From a virus: a stretch of 45,326 nucleotides of DNA. The stretch's first letter is position 1. Each line of letters starts with the position of its first letter. The notes beneath the pieces are model-generated. The model saw only the letters and a list, made by a program, of their open reading frames with translations. It searched no databases and was not told the origin of the DNA. The DNA is taken from the IMG/VR virus record IMGVR_UViG_3300017917_000647, positions 1 to 45,326 of that record; one strand, written 5' to 3'. The position numbers and the translations under genes were made by a program. Positions 24,900-33,185 of this stretch are shown piece by piece.

Positions 24900-25767
24900 T
24901 CGGTATATCCGATGAACATGTACACCAGTCTCTAGTACATATAACTGGATCGCTAGGAGCAACGAAGGTATCTTCATATATGTTGCCTAGACTACCACCA
25001 ACTCTACAAGTTGCGCGATGTACTTCCCCATCCCAATTGATCATGAGGCTTTCGAGACCAGCATTACATGTCCAGTCTTTGTATTTGTTCAAATGTAATT
25101 TGATAACGTCGTTGCTGTGAATAATTTCTTTATCATCGATAACACAGTTTCCTTGAACTGTTGCATCCTGTTCTTTAATCCAATGTAAGTCATCTGGATG
25201 GTAACGCATGTCGTCAAACAAATCATGATCACCTTCTGTCCAACGTATACGTCTAACAGTACTTGGAATACTGTCATGTAACAATACTCCTCTTACAAAC
25301 TTAACTTGACGCATATAATCATGATGCGCCATTATCTGTCCAATTAGTTTTTTATTAGACTTTTCTGCTAATAGTTGTAGTGTTTTAAGAACACGCCGCC
25401 AATTAAATTCAAAATGTATGCTAAACACAAATTGATCTACAGGCAATGACTGATAGAACTCAAACGGTAACGTTCCATTAGTTGTTACACTAATCCAGCT
25501 AACACCTTTGTACTTTGCATATTTTACAATGTCATAAAACTCAGGGTGTACACAAGGTTCACCACCCGTAAAACTTAAACGTATAGGCTTACCTAAGGAT
25601 GATAATTTATCAATTGCTTTTTTCAGTATTTCTATATCGGTGTGCGGGCTTGTGTTGTCATGTATTGAACTAGGGCAATAAGAACAATTATAGTTACAAC
25701 GTTTACCGAGATTCCACTCAATTTTAATACTTGTTTGATGCGGCCATCTGCTTGTGACTTTATACAT
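24871..25767 (-). CDS. Radical SAM protein, 298 aa
   Basis: I start at ATG 25767, which overlaps the upstream stop by 8 bases; a longer frame starts at 25818. The motif is C24-NYN-C28-SY-C31 and LSFTGGEPCVHPEF is the GGE motif. The tail (WTCNAGLESLMINWDGEV, then TCRVGGSLG and CTRDWCTC) gives a SPASM-like cluster of cysteines, shared with the proteins at 23889 and 33766. It is the last gene of a four-gene - strand unit after an aminotransferase-like, a QueC-like and a twitch radical SAM gene. Confidence 0.85.
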   Translation of the reverse strand: MYKVTSRWPHQTSIKIEWNLGKRCNYNCSYCPSSIHDNTSPHTDIEILKKAIDKLSSLGKPIRLSFTGGEPCVHPEFYDIVKYAKYKGVSWISVTTNGTLPFEFYQSLPVDQFVFSIHFEFNWRRVLKTLQLLAEKSNKKLIGQIMAHHDYMRQVKFVRGVLLHDSIPSTVRRIRWTEGDHDLFDDMRYHPDDLHWIKEQDATVQGNCVIDDKEIIHSNDVIKLHLNKYKDWTCNAGLESLMINWDGEVHRATCRVGGSLGNIYEDTFVAPSDPVICTRDWCTCSSDIPITKSSSSED

Positions 25768-27028
25768 ACGTTTTAAACTCTGGGGTGACATCAGTAAAAC
25801 TTTGATTGCGTGTTGCATCTAGTCTGCGATTAAATTCTACGCAGTCTTGCCATTTTTCACTTTGATCTCGAGCATTTAGATAATTGATATTATCCTGTAT
25901 TTGTTCCAATGTGTATTGTAACAACTGCGGATGTTGTTTTACTAGTGCAAAGTCTTTAACACGATAACTAACTTCTTGTAATCTTTGTATTGCTAACGCT
26001 TTCAATTTGGGAGGTAGTACCTGTGCTGATAAAACTTTAGGATACTCAACTCGATGTGTGTGAAATACAATTCCTAAATTATCTAAAAAGTATTCAATCA
26101 TTTTATCAAGCATTAGTACGTTACTTGCTTGTACAGTTACAGCACCAACTATTCTGCTAATGTTTGAGATCTTTTGGATTTCTTGTACGTTCTGTACAAG
26201 AGTGCTCCAGTCGCCGTTACCGCGTATGTAATTATAAACATCTCCAATGCCATCAATAGAGACGTTAACGGCAACACTTCTAAACTTAGGCCAATATTCG
26301 TGAACACTACGTCCTCCTTTAATTCCTAATGTTGATAAATTTGTAGCATACTTAATTTCAATTTGATCTCCATAAGGAGTAAGCATATCTAATATCTTAT
26401 AATGTTGAGGATCCATTAAAGGTTCTCCGCCTGCAAATTCTACTCGTCTAAAATGTGGTAAGTTCTTTTCTAAACTTGCCCACCAAGTTGGATTGTCTTG
26501 GAACTTGTCTAGGAATGGTTTGCGTTCTAAATTATGATCTTCTACAATAGCATACATTATATTACCCTCTGCTTTGTAGAAATCTTTAATTTCTCCCCAA
26601 TCATTCCAACTTGTACTATCCATTGGGTGACACATACGACATTTTAAATTGCACAAGTTATTAAGTTTAAGTTCCATAGTAGGAATCTCAAACGGCATTT
26701 CAAACTCACTGTTCATTTTGCTTACAGCATTAGGATACAATTTGATACGTGCTTCTGGTATCTTACCTAATACATGTCGTAACCGTAAACTTTCTACACC
26801 CTGGTCTTCTAAACTAAAACAGGGTTCGCATTCTGGAGGACGAACACCACCGAGCACCTGCTTACGAATGCGCTTCATATTGTCATTGTTCCAGATTTCT
26901 TCTAATGTCTGTTCTTGTATGTTACCGATAGGATGGCTACGACAGCACACACATACAGCACCGTCTTCTCTAGTTGCTAATCCTGTAAAAGGATGCATAC
27001 AAAATGTTGGAGGATTAAGATTGGCCAA
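25760..27028 (-). CDS. Twitch/SPASM-like radical SAM protein, 422 aa
   Basis: I prefer TTG 27028 as the start because GGGAG lies 7 bases upstream and the overlap with the QueC-like gene is then only 14 bases; a GTG at 27064 would overlap it by 50. The N-terminus FCMHPFTGLATREDGAVCVCC with CEPC at 67-70 is the same Cys-rich module as in the proteins at 15778 and 28623. The radical SAM motif is C126-NLK-C130-RM-C133, and VEFAGGEPL is the GGE motif. It probably modifies the same kind of substrate as the other two twitch proteins. Confidence 0.85.
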   Translation of the reverse strand: MANLNPPTFCMHPFTGLATREDGAVCVCCRSHPIGNIQEQTLEEIWNNDNMKRIRKQVLGGVRPPECEPCFSLEDQGVESLRLRHVLGKIPEARIKLYPNAVSKMNSEFEMPFEIPTMELKLNNLCNLKCRMCHPMDSTSWNDWGEIKDFYKAEGNIMYAIVEDHNLERKPFLDKFQDNPTWWASLEKNLPHFRRVEFAGGEPLMDPQHYKILDMLTPYGDQIEIKYATNLSTLGIKGGRSVHEYWPKFRSVAVNVSIDGIGDVYNYIRGNGDWSTLVQNVQEIQKISNISRIVGAVTVQASNVLMLDKMIEYFLDNLGIVFHTHRVEYPKVLSAQVLPPKLKALAIQRLQEVSYRVKDFALVKQHPQLLQYTLEQIQDNINYLNARDQSEKWQDCVEFNRRLDATRNQSFTDVTPEFKTYV

Positions 27029-27746
27029 GTGCCCACTCCCTTTCTTTACACCAGAAACATTCACCGCACATTGGAACTTCTTGTCCGTTAGTGTAAGTTT
27101 TGTAAGTTATATTTTCAAACGTTCCTTCACAACTACGTGTGATATTAAACAGATCCATAATTTCTAATCTTTTGTATTGTTTCAATACCCAAGACTTATC
27201 AACAAATCTAAACGGGTGACTAGCAACACGACCCATATGTATCATATACTCTAAGTGTTTGTTCTCTTCTGTGGGTTCTATATCTCTTTCTAACATTCCG
27301 TTTAACTGTGCTAGTCTAGGATTGCGTGTTACTGCGTTATAATACGCATCAATGTTATACTTGTTACAAATAAACTCAGCATAAGCTCTTTGTTGTATAT
27401 TATCACCACTAACTTTCTTACCGTACTCATCTGTTAAGTTTGGTCCAATATTTCCATATTCTAATTCAGGTGCTATAAAGTTAGTATGTCGTTTAAAAGT
27501 TGTGTGGTAAAATTTTTGAAATAACCACCTAAACACATGATCAGCATCGTACTGTTGCCAGGGTTTTGTTTTCCAACATCGTACATGATTGATGATATGT
27601 ACAGTAGTGTCATGTTCCTTTGACAGTTCACATAACAAGTAAGCTAGTAAGGCAGAATCAGCACCTCCACTTACACTTATAGCAATGTTCTTCCAATCTC
27701 TGTTATATGGAATTTGTACGCCATCAATATTATGAAAGACTTGCAT
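27015..27746 (-). CDS. QueC-like PP-loop ATP pyrophosphatase, 243 aa
   Basis: The PP-loop SVSGGADSALLAYLL (SGGADS at 26-31) marks an adenylating enzyme. The C-terminus carries four cysteines, C206, C227, C230 and C233 (RSCEG and CGECFWCKERE), a zinc site as in QueC. QueC makes 7-cyano-7-deazaguanine, and phages use that pathway to modify DNA or tRNA, but other pathway genes (QueD, QueE, FolE) are not seen here. An alternative is adenylation of a carboxylate for amide formation in the island pathway. It overlaps its neighbours on both sides by 14-17 bases. Confidence 0.72.
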   Translation of the reverse strand: MQVFHNIDGVQIPYNRDWKNIAISVSGGADSALLAYLLCELSKEHDTTVHIINHVRCWKTKPWQQYDADHVFRWLFQKFYHTTFKRHTNFIAPELEYGNIGPNLTDEYGKKVSGDNIQQRAYAEFICNKYNIDAYYNAVTRNPRLAQLNGMLERDIEPTEENKHLEYMIHMGRVASHPFRFVDKSWVLKQYKRLEIMDLFNITRSCEGTFENITYKTYTNGQEVPMCGECFWCKEREWALGQS

Positions 27747-28584
27747 TTTCTAAATACCTTATTAAAGGACTAATACCTACGGGCTGGTTATTCCTTAGTG
27801 CTAGATATATACTTTTTGTTGGTGTTAAATTAAAATCATCACACACTTTATAATATCTATCACCGTGTTTTTTCCAAAGATAGTCGCTGTTAAATGTTCT
27901 AACAAAATGCAACCCAATCATAACTAATGCACGATTGTTCATTTGGAAGTCATTCATTATTGTAACACTATCGGCCTTATTTTGTCTAGTCCATCGCAAG
28001 CCTATTCTATTCCACCCTAAACCAAGACCTTTGCTAAGGCTGATGCCAACGGATCTAATAACTTCATTACTAAAGTCAAAATTAATATCCCTACAACAAC
28101 TGACCCAAGCACCATCAATATGAACTTCAATATTTTTAATTTTGCATTCATGCAAAATTTCCTCCATGTCTTGATGTGGAGCACCAATGCTAGGAAAAGG
28201 CATTGCTACAATTAAAGGAATATCAGGTATTAACGACCCCACATCTTTGATGTACGCTAGACCCAATCTATTATGATATCGGTAATCGCCTCTAAGAACT
28301 TGTACAGGACCTTGCATATAAAGGTTATCTATAAATTGTGTACAGCCATTAATAATATCAACACGGCCGGTTAGTCCTTGCAAGTTGTTTAATGTTGAAT
28401 TAACAATCCAATCTTCTGCTTCTTTTTTAAAATTAGTATAAACACTATCAGTAATATCCTTATCTAGATTGCCGGATAAGACATCCTGTATAGTTTGCTC
28501 AATTTGGTTGTCGCTTAACGGACTTGGACGTTCTACTTCCAAATGCTGGTCAGAGTACTCTAAAGCGACTTTAAACTTTTTCAT
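27730..28584 (-). CDS. PLP aminotransferase-like protein (fold type I), short, 284 aa
   Basis: ATG 28584 is 4 nt after a TAAATA core; an upstream frame start at 28611 would lie outside that box. VHIDGAW contains the Asp (157) that pairs with the PLP ring nitrogen, and SLSKGLGLGWNRIG contains the Schiff-base Lys (185) and the Arg (193) of the class I/II pattern. INGCTQFIDNL (79-89) matches the N-terminal PLP-phosphate loop. Normal family members are 350-420 residues, so both small-domain ends are reduced. It may be a transaminase or lyase acting on an amino sugar or amino acid. It heads a four-gene unit with a QueC-like and two radical SAM proteins. Confidence 0.7.
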   Translation of the reverse strand: MKKFKVALEYSDQHLEVERPSPLSDNQIEQTIQDVLSGNLDKDITDSVYTNFKKEAEDWIVNSTLNNLQGLTGRVDIINGCTQFIDNLYMQGPVQVLRGDYRYHNRLGLAYIKDVGSLIPDIPLIVAMPFPSIGAPHQDMEEILHECKIKNIEVHIDGAWVSCCRDINFDFSNEVIRSVGISLSKGLGLGWNRIGLRWTRQNKADSVTIMNDFQMNNRALVMIGLHFVRTFNSDYLWKKHGDRYYKVCDDFNLTPTKSIYLALRNNQPVGISPLIRYLENASLS

Positions 28585-28588
28585 GAAA

Positions 28589-28596
28589 TATTTACC
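28589..28596 (-). promoter_or_regulatory. Late-promoter-like box before ATG 28584
   Basis: The - strand reads GGTAAATA, then TTTC, then ATG 28584. TAAATA core exact; 4-nt spacing to the start codon; no ribosome-binding site fits. Confidence 0.65.
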
Positions 28597-28610
28597 TAGT
28601 AATAGTAGCA

Positions 28611-28618
28611 TATAAATA
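28611..28618 (+). promoter_or_regulatory. Exact T4-type late promoter before ATG 28623
   Basis: TATAAATA, then TTTC, then ATG 28623. This is a full match to the T4 late consensus, with the same 4-nt spacing as the exact box at 15190 on the other strand. Confidence 0.8.
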
Positions 28619-28622
28619 TTTC

Positions 28623-30050
28623 ATGGAACAAACACAAAAAGTATTTTGGTTACAATCAGAAGATACACAGCTAGGTAAATGGCAAAAACAAATCAAAGAA
28701 GTAACAGGTAGTAATAGTTTTTGTGTCTTGCCTTGGATACATTTGGCTACAAGGCCAAATGGGGACATGCGTATCTGTTGCGTTGCTAATGCATCTGGTG
28801 CAGACAGCGGCGACTATACTGTAGGACTAGTTAAAATGGAGGATGGTAAGCCTGCTAATTTTGGGCATAACTTACCAACAGAGGCGTTTAACAATGATTA
28901 TATGAAGTCTGTTCGCAAGACAATGCTTGCTGGAGAAGTTCCTGCTAGTTGTTTAAAATGCTATGAAGAAGAACAACAGGGCATTGCTAGTAAACGTATA
29001 TGGGAAACTGGTACTTGGTACTTAGAAGAAAAGATAGATATCCAAGAACTTATACGAGAAACAGAAGAAGACGGTACCGTTCCTTACAAACTACAATACT
29101 TAGACTTACGATTAGGACATACTTGCAATTTAAAATGTATAATGTGTAGTCCCCACGATAGCAGTATGTGGGTACCTGAACATAAAAAAATCTATCCATT
29201 AATACAAAGTCCGTTAATCCGTAAACAAATGGATTGGACTGCTGGCGACTTTAATAACTACTGGCATGAAAATCCTGCCTTCTGGGATCAGATATATGAT
29301 CAGATTCCCAACATTAAACAACTTTACTTTGCCGGCGGCGAGCCATTGTTAATTAAAGAACACAAGATGTTCCTACAAGAAATTATTAAGCGTGGCTATG
29401 CTGACAAGATTAGTTTACGTTACAACACTAACGGAATACTAATCAACGATGAAATTATCGAAATATGGGAACAGTTTAAAAAAGTTAAAGTTGGCATTAG
29501 CCTTGACGGTCTCCATGAGCGTGTTGGGTATATACGATACCCTACTGAGTTTGATATTGTAGAAAAGAACATTTGGCGATTAGAACAAACTAGCGATAAG
29601 ATTAAAACAAATATAGCGTTAGCTGTGCAAATTTTAAATATCAAACATATCCCAGATTTTATCAAATGGAAAGTTAAAAGCGGGTTTAAAAAACTAAACT
29701 TTGATACAAATGCTGCTGGACAAGTTGCTGGCGGCGGCCTGTGCGGAGTGCATCTACTTTGGATACCTACCTGGTTAAGTTTACGTGTACTACCCAAAGA
29801 AGACAAAGAAGAAGTAAGACGTTTGTTTGCCGAATTACAGGACTGGTTGTGGGACCACTATACACAAGATAAAGAGTTTTGGGAAACTAACCCGTATGGT
29901 TGGAAGCGATGGGAAGGAATACTAGATTGGATGGATGCTGAGGATCACACTAACTTACTTCCAGACTTTAGAGAATATATCAACACTATGGACAGACAGC
30001 GCGGCACAAATTTTAAAAAAGTATTTCCTGAATTGTCACATTTACTATAA
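28623..30050 (+). CDS. Twitch/SPASM-like radical SAM protein, 475 aa
   Basis: The N-terminal Cys module (FCVLPWIHLATRPNGDMRICC, then CLKCYEEE at 110-113) matches the proteins at 15778 and 25760. The radical SAM motif is C168-NLK-C172-IM-C175, and LYFAGGEPL is the GGE motif. The last 120 residues are an extra C-terminal region rich in Trp, Glu and Lys, not seen in the shorter relatives. It leads a + strand unit that continues with an oxygenase and a desaturase. Substrate unknown. Confidence 0.85.
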   Translation: MEQTQKVFWLQSEDTQLGKWQKQIKEVTGSNSFCVLPWIHLATRPNGDMRICCVANASGADSGDYTVGLVKMEDGKPANFGHNLPTEAFNNDYMKSVRKTMLAGEVPASCLKCYEEEQQGIASKRIWETGTWYLEEKIDIQELIRETEEDGTVPYKLQYLDLRLGHTCNLKCIMCSPHDSSMWVPEHKKIYPLIQSPLIRKQMDWTAGDFNNYWHENPAFWDQIYDQIPNIKQLYFAGGEPLLIKEHKMFLQEIIKRGYADKISLRYNTNGILINDEIIEIWEQFKKVKVGISLDGLHERVGYIRYPTEFDIVEKNIWRLEQTSDKIKTNIALAVQILNIKHIPDFIKWKVKSGFKKLNFDTNAAGQVAGGGLCGVHLLWIPTWLSLRVLPKEDKEEVRRLFAELQDWLWDHYTQDKEFWETNPYGWKRWEGILDWMDAEDHTNLLPDFREYINTMDRQRGTNFKKVFPELSHLL

Positions 30051-30724
30051 TGATTACACCTCTAAACTACGTAACAAACTTTTCTGATATAGTTGACCAA
30101 GTTGTTGGGTTAGGCTACTTTGGAAAACGTTTAGAACTTAATGTGCCAACAGGAGAATTTTTTAATGATCCCTGGAGTCTTAAAAATGAATTTATAGACA
30201 CACCATTAGGCAACGTTTTAAACAATTTAGGAAACATTGGCCAAGCAAGATTGTTATGTTTAGATTCTGGAGAAACTTATACAGCCCATTGCGACCCTGA
30301 CGATAGAATACACCTGGCAATATTGACCAACCCATACAGTTATCTAGTTAACATCGAAGATCAACAGTTGCACCATATACCTGCTAACGGTCAGCTATGG
30401 CACATGGATACTAGTAAAATACATATTGCAGTAAACTGGGGTTCTAGAACTAGAATACATCTAAATGTAAGAGTTTTACTTCCAAAATACAATTCAGCTA
30501 ATCCTAGTTTAAAAATTAAAATACTCGACGGCGACTACGATTGGAAGCAAGTAGCATACATGCCAATTATGCAACTGGTAAATAGACACGTCAAGGACGG
30601 TTTGGTAACAGGATTCAAGGGTATTAGCGATAAGGAAATTATTATTAATACATTAAAACCAGACTTGTTTAATAGTGCGTTTGAAGAAATTAAAAAAGCA
30701 GGAGTTATTTTAGATGTTGCTTGA
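30050..30724 (+). CDS. 2-oxoglutarate/Fe(II) oxygenase-like protein, 224 aa
   Basis: H80-C-D82 (TAHCDPDD), H125 (SKIHIAVN) and R135 (RTRIHLNV) make the triad and the 2-oxoglutarate contact, with IHLAILTNPYSYLVNI as core strands. A C-terminal tail of about 80 residues follows the fold. It starts with a TAATG overlap and overlaps the desaturase by 11 bases. Association with a desaturase suggests a lipid or lipid-linked substrate, as inference only. Confidence 0.74.
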   Translation: MITPLNYVTNFSDIVDQVVGLGYFGKRLELNVPTGEFFNDPWSLKNEFIDTPLGNVLNNLGNIGQARLLCLDSGETYTAHCDPDDRIHLAILTNPYSYLVNIEDQQLHHIPANGQLWHMDTSKIHIAVNWGSRTRIHLNVRVLLPKYNSANPSLKIKILDGDYDWKQVAYMPIMQLVNRHVKDGLVTGFKGISDKEIIINTLKPDLFNSAFEEIKKAGVILDVA

Positions 30725-31529
30725 GATCTCGTTGATGATGTTTATACATTTCCATATCATGGCAACTGTATATGTAGTGTGGATGCATAGAGGTTTCCAG
30801 CATCACTTATTTGAATTTCATCCTGTTATTAATAATATATGTCGATTACTGATGTGGACCATAGGTTGGGGTTCTCATCCGTCGTGGATGAAGGTTGCCG
30901 CAGGAACACACCGGCATCATCATTCTCATCCAGACTGTGATCAAGATCCTCATAGCCCGCACATTATTCCTTTTTTGGGCCTTTATTATTCTGACTCATA
31001 TAATCCATTTTATAAGCATACTTCAAACGAAGACTTAATGAAACTAGCACCAGATATTCCTTTATTTGATGATTGGATGCAACATAACTTTTATAAACGA
31101 TTCACAGGGATTCCGTTTAAGTTATTTGGTGAAATGTTTGAGTTCCCTGTCGGTGCGTTAGTATTTGGATTATTTTATGCGTTCTTCTTTGGGTGGATTG
31201 GATTTATTGTAGGCTTTTGCTGGATGTTTGTTCTTAGGGTTGCTGTACTAGGAGTTGCAGTATCAATGTCACATCTGTGGGGATACAAACATCCTGAAAG
31301 AAACAATGTAGATCCAAACGACAAATCTGTTAATATGATCCCTTTAGGAATCTTATTAGCAGGAGGAGAGCTACATTCTAATCACCATGTTAACACAATG
31401 GCCATTAACGATAGAATCAGATGGTTTGAATTTGATCTAGGTTACTACTATATTAAGATACTTGAATTTTTTGGACTTGTTAAGATTAGGTATGATATAG
31501 TTGTCCAGCACAGTTCTTTACGCAAGTAA
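30714..31529 (+). CDS. Membrane fatty-acid desaturase-like protein, 271 aa
   Basis: The histidine boxes are HRGFQH (25-30), HRHHH (66-70) and HSNHH (in LAGGELHSNHHVNT, about 221-225). Hydrophobic stretches at about 4-22, 40-56, 140-165 and 168-190 give about four membrane spans. It differs from the desaturase at 23138 in that its first box lies near residue 25, so the N-terminal span is short, and its loop HPDCDQDPHSPHIIPF carries extra histidines. Two desaturases in one phage island may act at different positions or on different chain lengths. The 3' end overlaps the convergent radical SAM gene by 44 bases. Confidence 0.82.
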   Translation: MLLEISLMMFIHFHIMATVYVVWMHRGFQHHLFEFHPVINNICRLLMWTIGWGSHPSWMKVAAGTHRHHHSHPDCDQDPHSPHIIPFLGLYYSDSYNPFYKHTSNEDLMKLAPDIPLFDDWMQHNFYKRFTGIPFKLFGEMFEFPVGALVFGLFYAFFFGWIGFIVGFCWMFVLRVAVLGVAVSMSHLWGYKHPERNNVDPNDKSVNMIPLGILLAGGELHSNHHVNTMAINDRIRWFEFDLGYYYIKILEFFGLVKIRYDIVVQHSSLRK

Positions 31530-32532
31530 GACACTTGTTGTCACCTACCCAGTAATCTTTAAGACGTACCCAAGTATCTGAAGTTAAAAGAGATAGTATA
31601 TCTCCGTTGTGCAAGTTTGGTACTCCTATATCGTTCATCATTTCTTTAGTATTGTTAACTGTTAGATTTCTCAATGTGTGAAGAATAATTTTTTCTTCTA
31701 ACGGTTCCTCTAAGTAATCAGAACCAATATAACAACAAGGAAATATATTTCCGTGCGGATCAACATAAATTTCTTGTTTGTTTACACACATCGGTGTAAT
31801 GATTGCTTCAGATACAACTTTTTCTGTAAATGATTTGTCTAAGAATTTTTCTAAGGGAATCTTTACTTCTTGTTTGAATTTTAAATCTGTAGCAGGATAA
31901 AGAGCATATTCAAACTCATCTTGTTTATTAAACACACTAAAGGCTTCCATATTGTAAAATCTCTTTGTACTTTTAAAGTTTACACTATGTACTCCGATAC
32001 TTAATAAAAACTTTTCTAATTCTTCAACTTCGTCTTGATTGTGTTTAAAAACTAAACTATCAACTTTAGCAACCCCGCCGGCTGATACGTATGCTTTTAT
32101 ATTTTCTATAATTTTATCAAAGTCAGTATTGCGTCTATAAAGTTCGTGTTTGCCTTTGAAACCATCTACTGCAAAAATTACTTCGCCGTTAATGCCCATT
32201 ACTTTTGCAAGATCTTTCCACCAGTCAGTCTTACGTAGACTGCCATTAGTGTGTATAGCTAATCTAGCGTCTGGACTGGCACTACGAACATATTCGTAAA
32301 TTTCAAAACAGTCTTTAGCAAATACAGGATCTCCATAATTGCCACAGCTATAAAAATTATTTACGTTCCTTAAAAATTCAACAGGAAACCATTTTTTAAA
32401 ATCATCAAAGGTTATTTCTTTATTTTTAATAAAGGGCCTTTCACTGCCGCCGCTATGATTGCGGGCACACATAGGACAAGCGGCTTGGCACTTGTCTGTT
32501 AGCTCTATGTGTATAGCTGTTATTGGGTACAT
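31486..32532 (-). CDS. SPASM-type radical SAM protein, 348 aa
   Basis: C15-QAA-C19-PM-C22 is the cluster motif; VIFAVDGFKG follows as in the family. The C-terminus has CVNKQEIYVDPHGNIFPCCYIG and CLTCVKNCAG, a SPASM-like auxiliary cluster set. It is closest to the protein at 18527 (CNAACPQC, and KFAIDGLED). It is the last gene of a four-gene - strand unit: radical SAM, methyltransferase, SGNH hydrolase, radical SAM. Confidence 0.86.
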   Translation of the reverse strand: MYPITAIHIELTDKCQAACPMCARNHSGGSERPFIKNKEITFDDFKKWFPVEFLRNVNNFYSCGNYGDPVFAKDCFEIYEYVRSASPDARLAIHTNGSLRKTDWWKDLAKVMGINGEVIFAVDGFKGKHELYRRNTDFDKIIENIKAYVSAGGVAKVDSLVFKHNQDEVEELEKFLLSIGVHSVNFKSTKRFYNMEAFSVFNKQDEFEYALYPATDLKFKQEVKIPLEKFLDKSFTEKVVSEAIITPMCVNKQEIYVDPHGNIFPCCYIGSDYLEEPLEEKIILHTLRNLTVNNTKEMMNDIGVPNLHNGDILSLLTSDTWVRLKDYWVGDNKCLTCVKNCAGQLYHT

Positions 32533-33185
32533 AACTTTCTTCTATTAATTTGCGTAACTAAAAAGTCTGAAATTATTTTATGTCCTTCAGGCCCTGGATG
32601 ATCCTTGATCCAGTCGATATCATTAAAAGAATTTAAATATGATCTAAGACTAAAGTCGTGCATAAAATATTTTAGGTCGACGCCCTTACTAAGGTTCTCC
32701 ATTAAGTGTTTTGGTAACACTTCAAATTCTATTCTAAACGTTGGAACAAACAAGTATGGTATTTGTTTTTCTTTTAGGAACGCCTGCATCAATAGTAATT
32801 GAGTTCCAAAAACTTCCATATTACCTATGTCACTGTTGTATCTACTAGTAATTAAATCTGCTATTTCTGCGTCATCATCGTGGCCAGTTCCAGAAAAGAT
32901 TGCCCACTCATTATTATCTAGCCTACACAATTCGTAACGATGTGGAAAAGTCCAAGAAATTAAAACTAAAGGTTTCCTACCGTTATTGATTAGCTCTTGT
33001 ATATCTTGCACACTTGTTCTAACTATTCTGTGATTACTGGAGCCGCCTTTAGCTTTAAGGATTAATTCCAAACCAATATCATGTGCAACTAAACTAGGCC
33101 AACATTGGCTTAGTCTACGACTCTCGTCTAAGCCAGCACCGTATGCCCAGCTATCACCGTTAACATATAAACAATCTACTTTCAT
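32520..33185 (-). CDS. SGNH/GDSL-like hydrolase, 221 aa
   Basis: Block I is VNGDSWAYGAGL (Ser12 in GDS), block II/III is AKGGSSNHRIV, including the Gly and Asn of the oxyanion hole, and block V is DHPGPEGHKIIS with the Asp-x-x-His-like pair. There is no signal peptide. SGNH enzymes remove or transfer acyl groups on sugars and lipids. It overlaps both neighbours, so it is translated with the methyltransferase upstream and the radical SAM protein downstream. It is not close to the SGNH protein at 19637. Confidence 0.78.
   Translation of the reverse strand: MKVDCLYVNGDSWAYGAGLDESRRLSQCWPSLVAHDIGLELILKAKGGSSNHRIVRTSVQDIQELINNGRKPLVLISWTFPHRYELCRLDNNEWAIFSGTGHDDDAEIADLITSRYNSDIGNMEVFGTQLLLMQAFLKEKQIPYLFVPTFRIEFEVLPKHLMENLSKGVDLKYFMHDFSLRSYLNSFNDIDWIKDHPGPEGHKIISDFLVTQINRRKLCTQ

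Larger units (their letters stand above)
28582..28625. repeat. Perfect 13-bp inverted repeat joining two divergent late starts
   Basis: CATGAAATATTTA at 28582-28594 is the exact reverse complement of TAAATATTTCATG at 28613-28625, with 18 bp between. Each arm includes the late-promoter core and the start codon of one divergent gene, so the two units share an identical promoter-start-codon cassette. Confidence 0.85.

Noticed and set aside
24871-28584. A complete 7-deazaguanine (preQ0) pathway with one radical SAM gene as QueE
   Set aside because: Only the QueC-like protein is recognisable. The radical SAM neighbours have SPASM/twitch-type extra cysteines, unlike the short QueE type, and QueD/FolE are absent.
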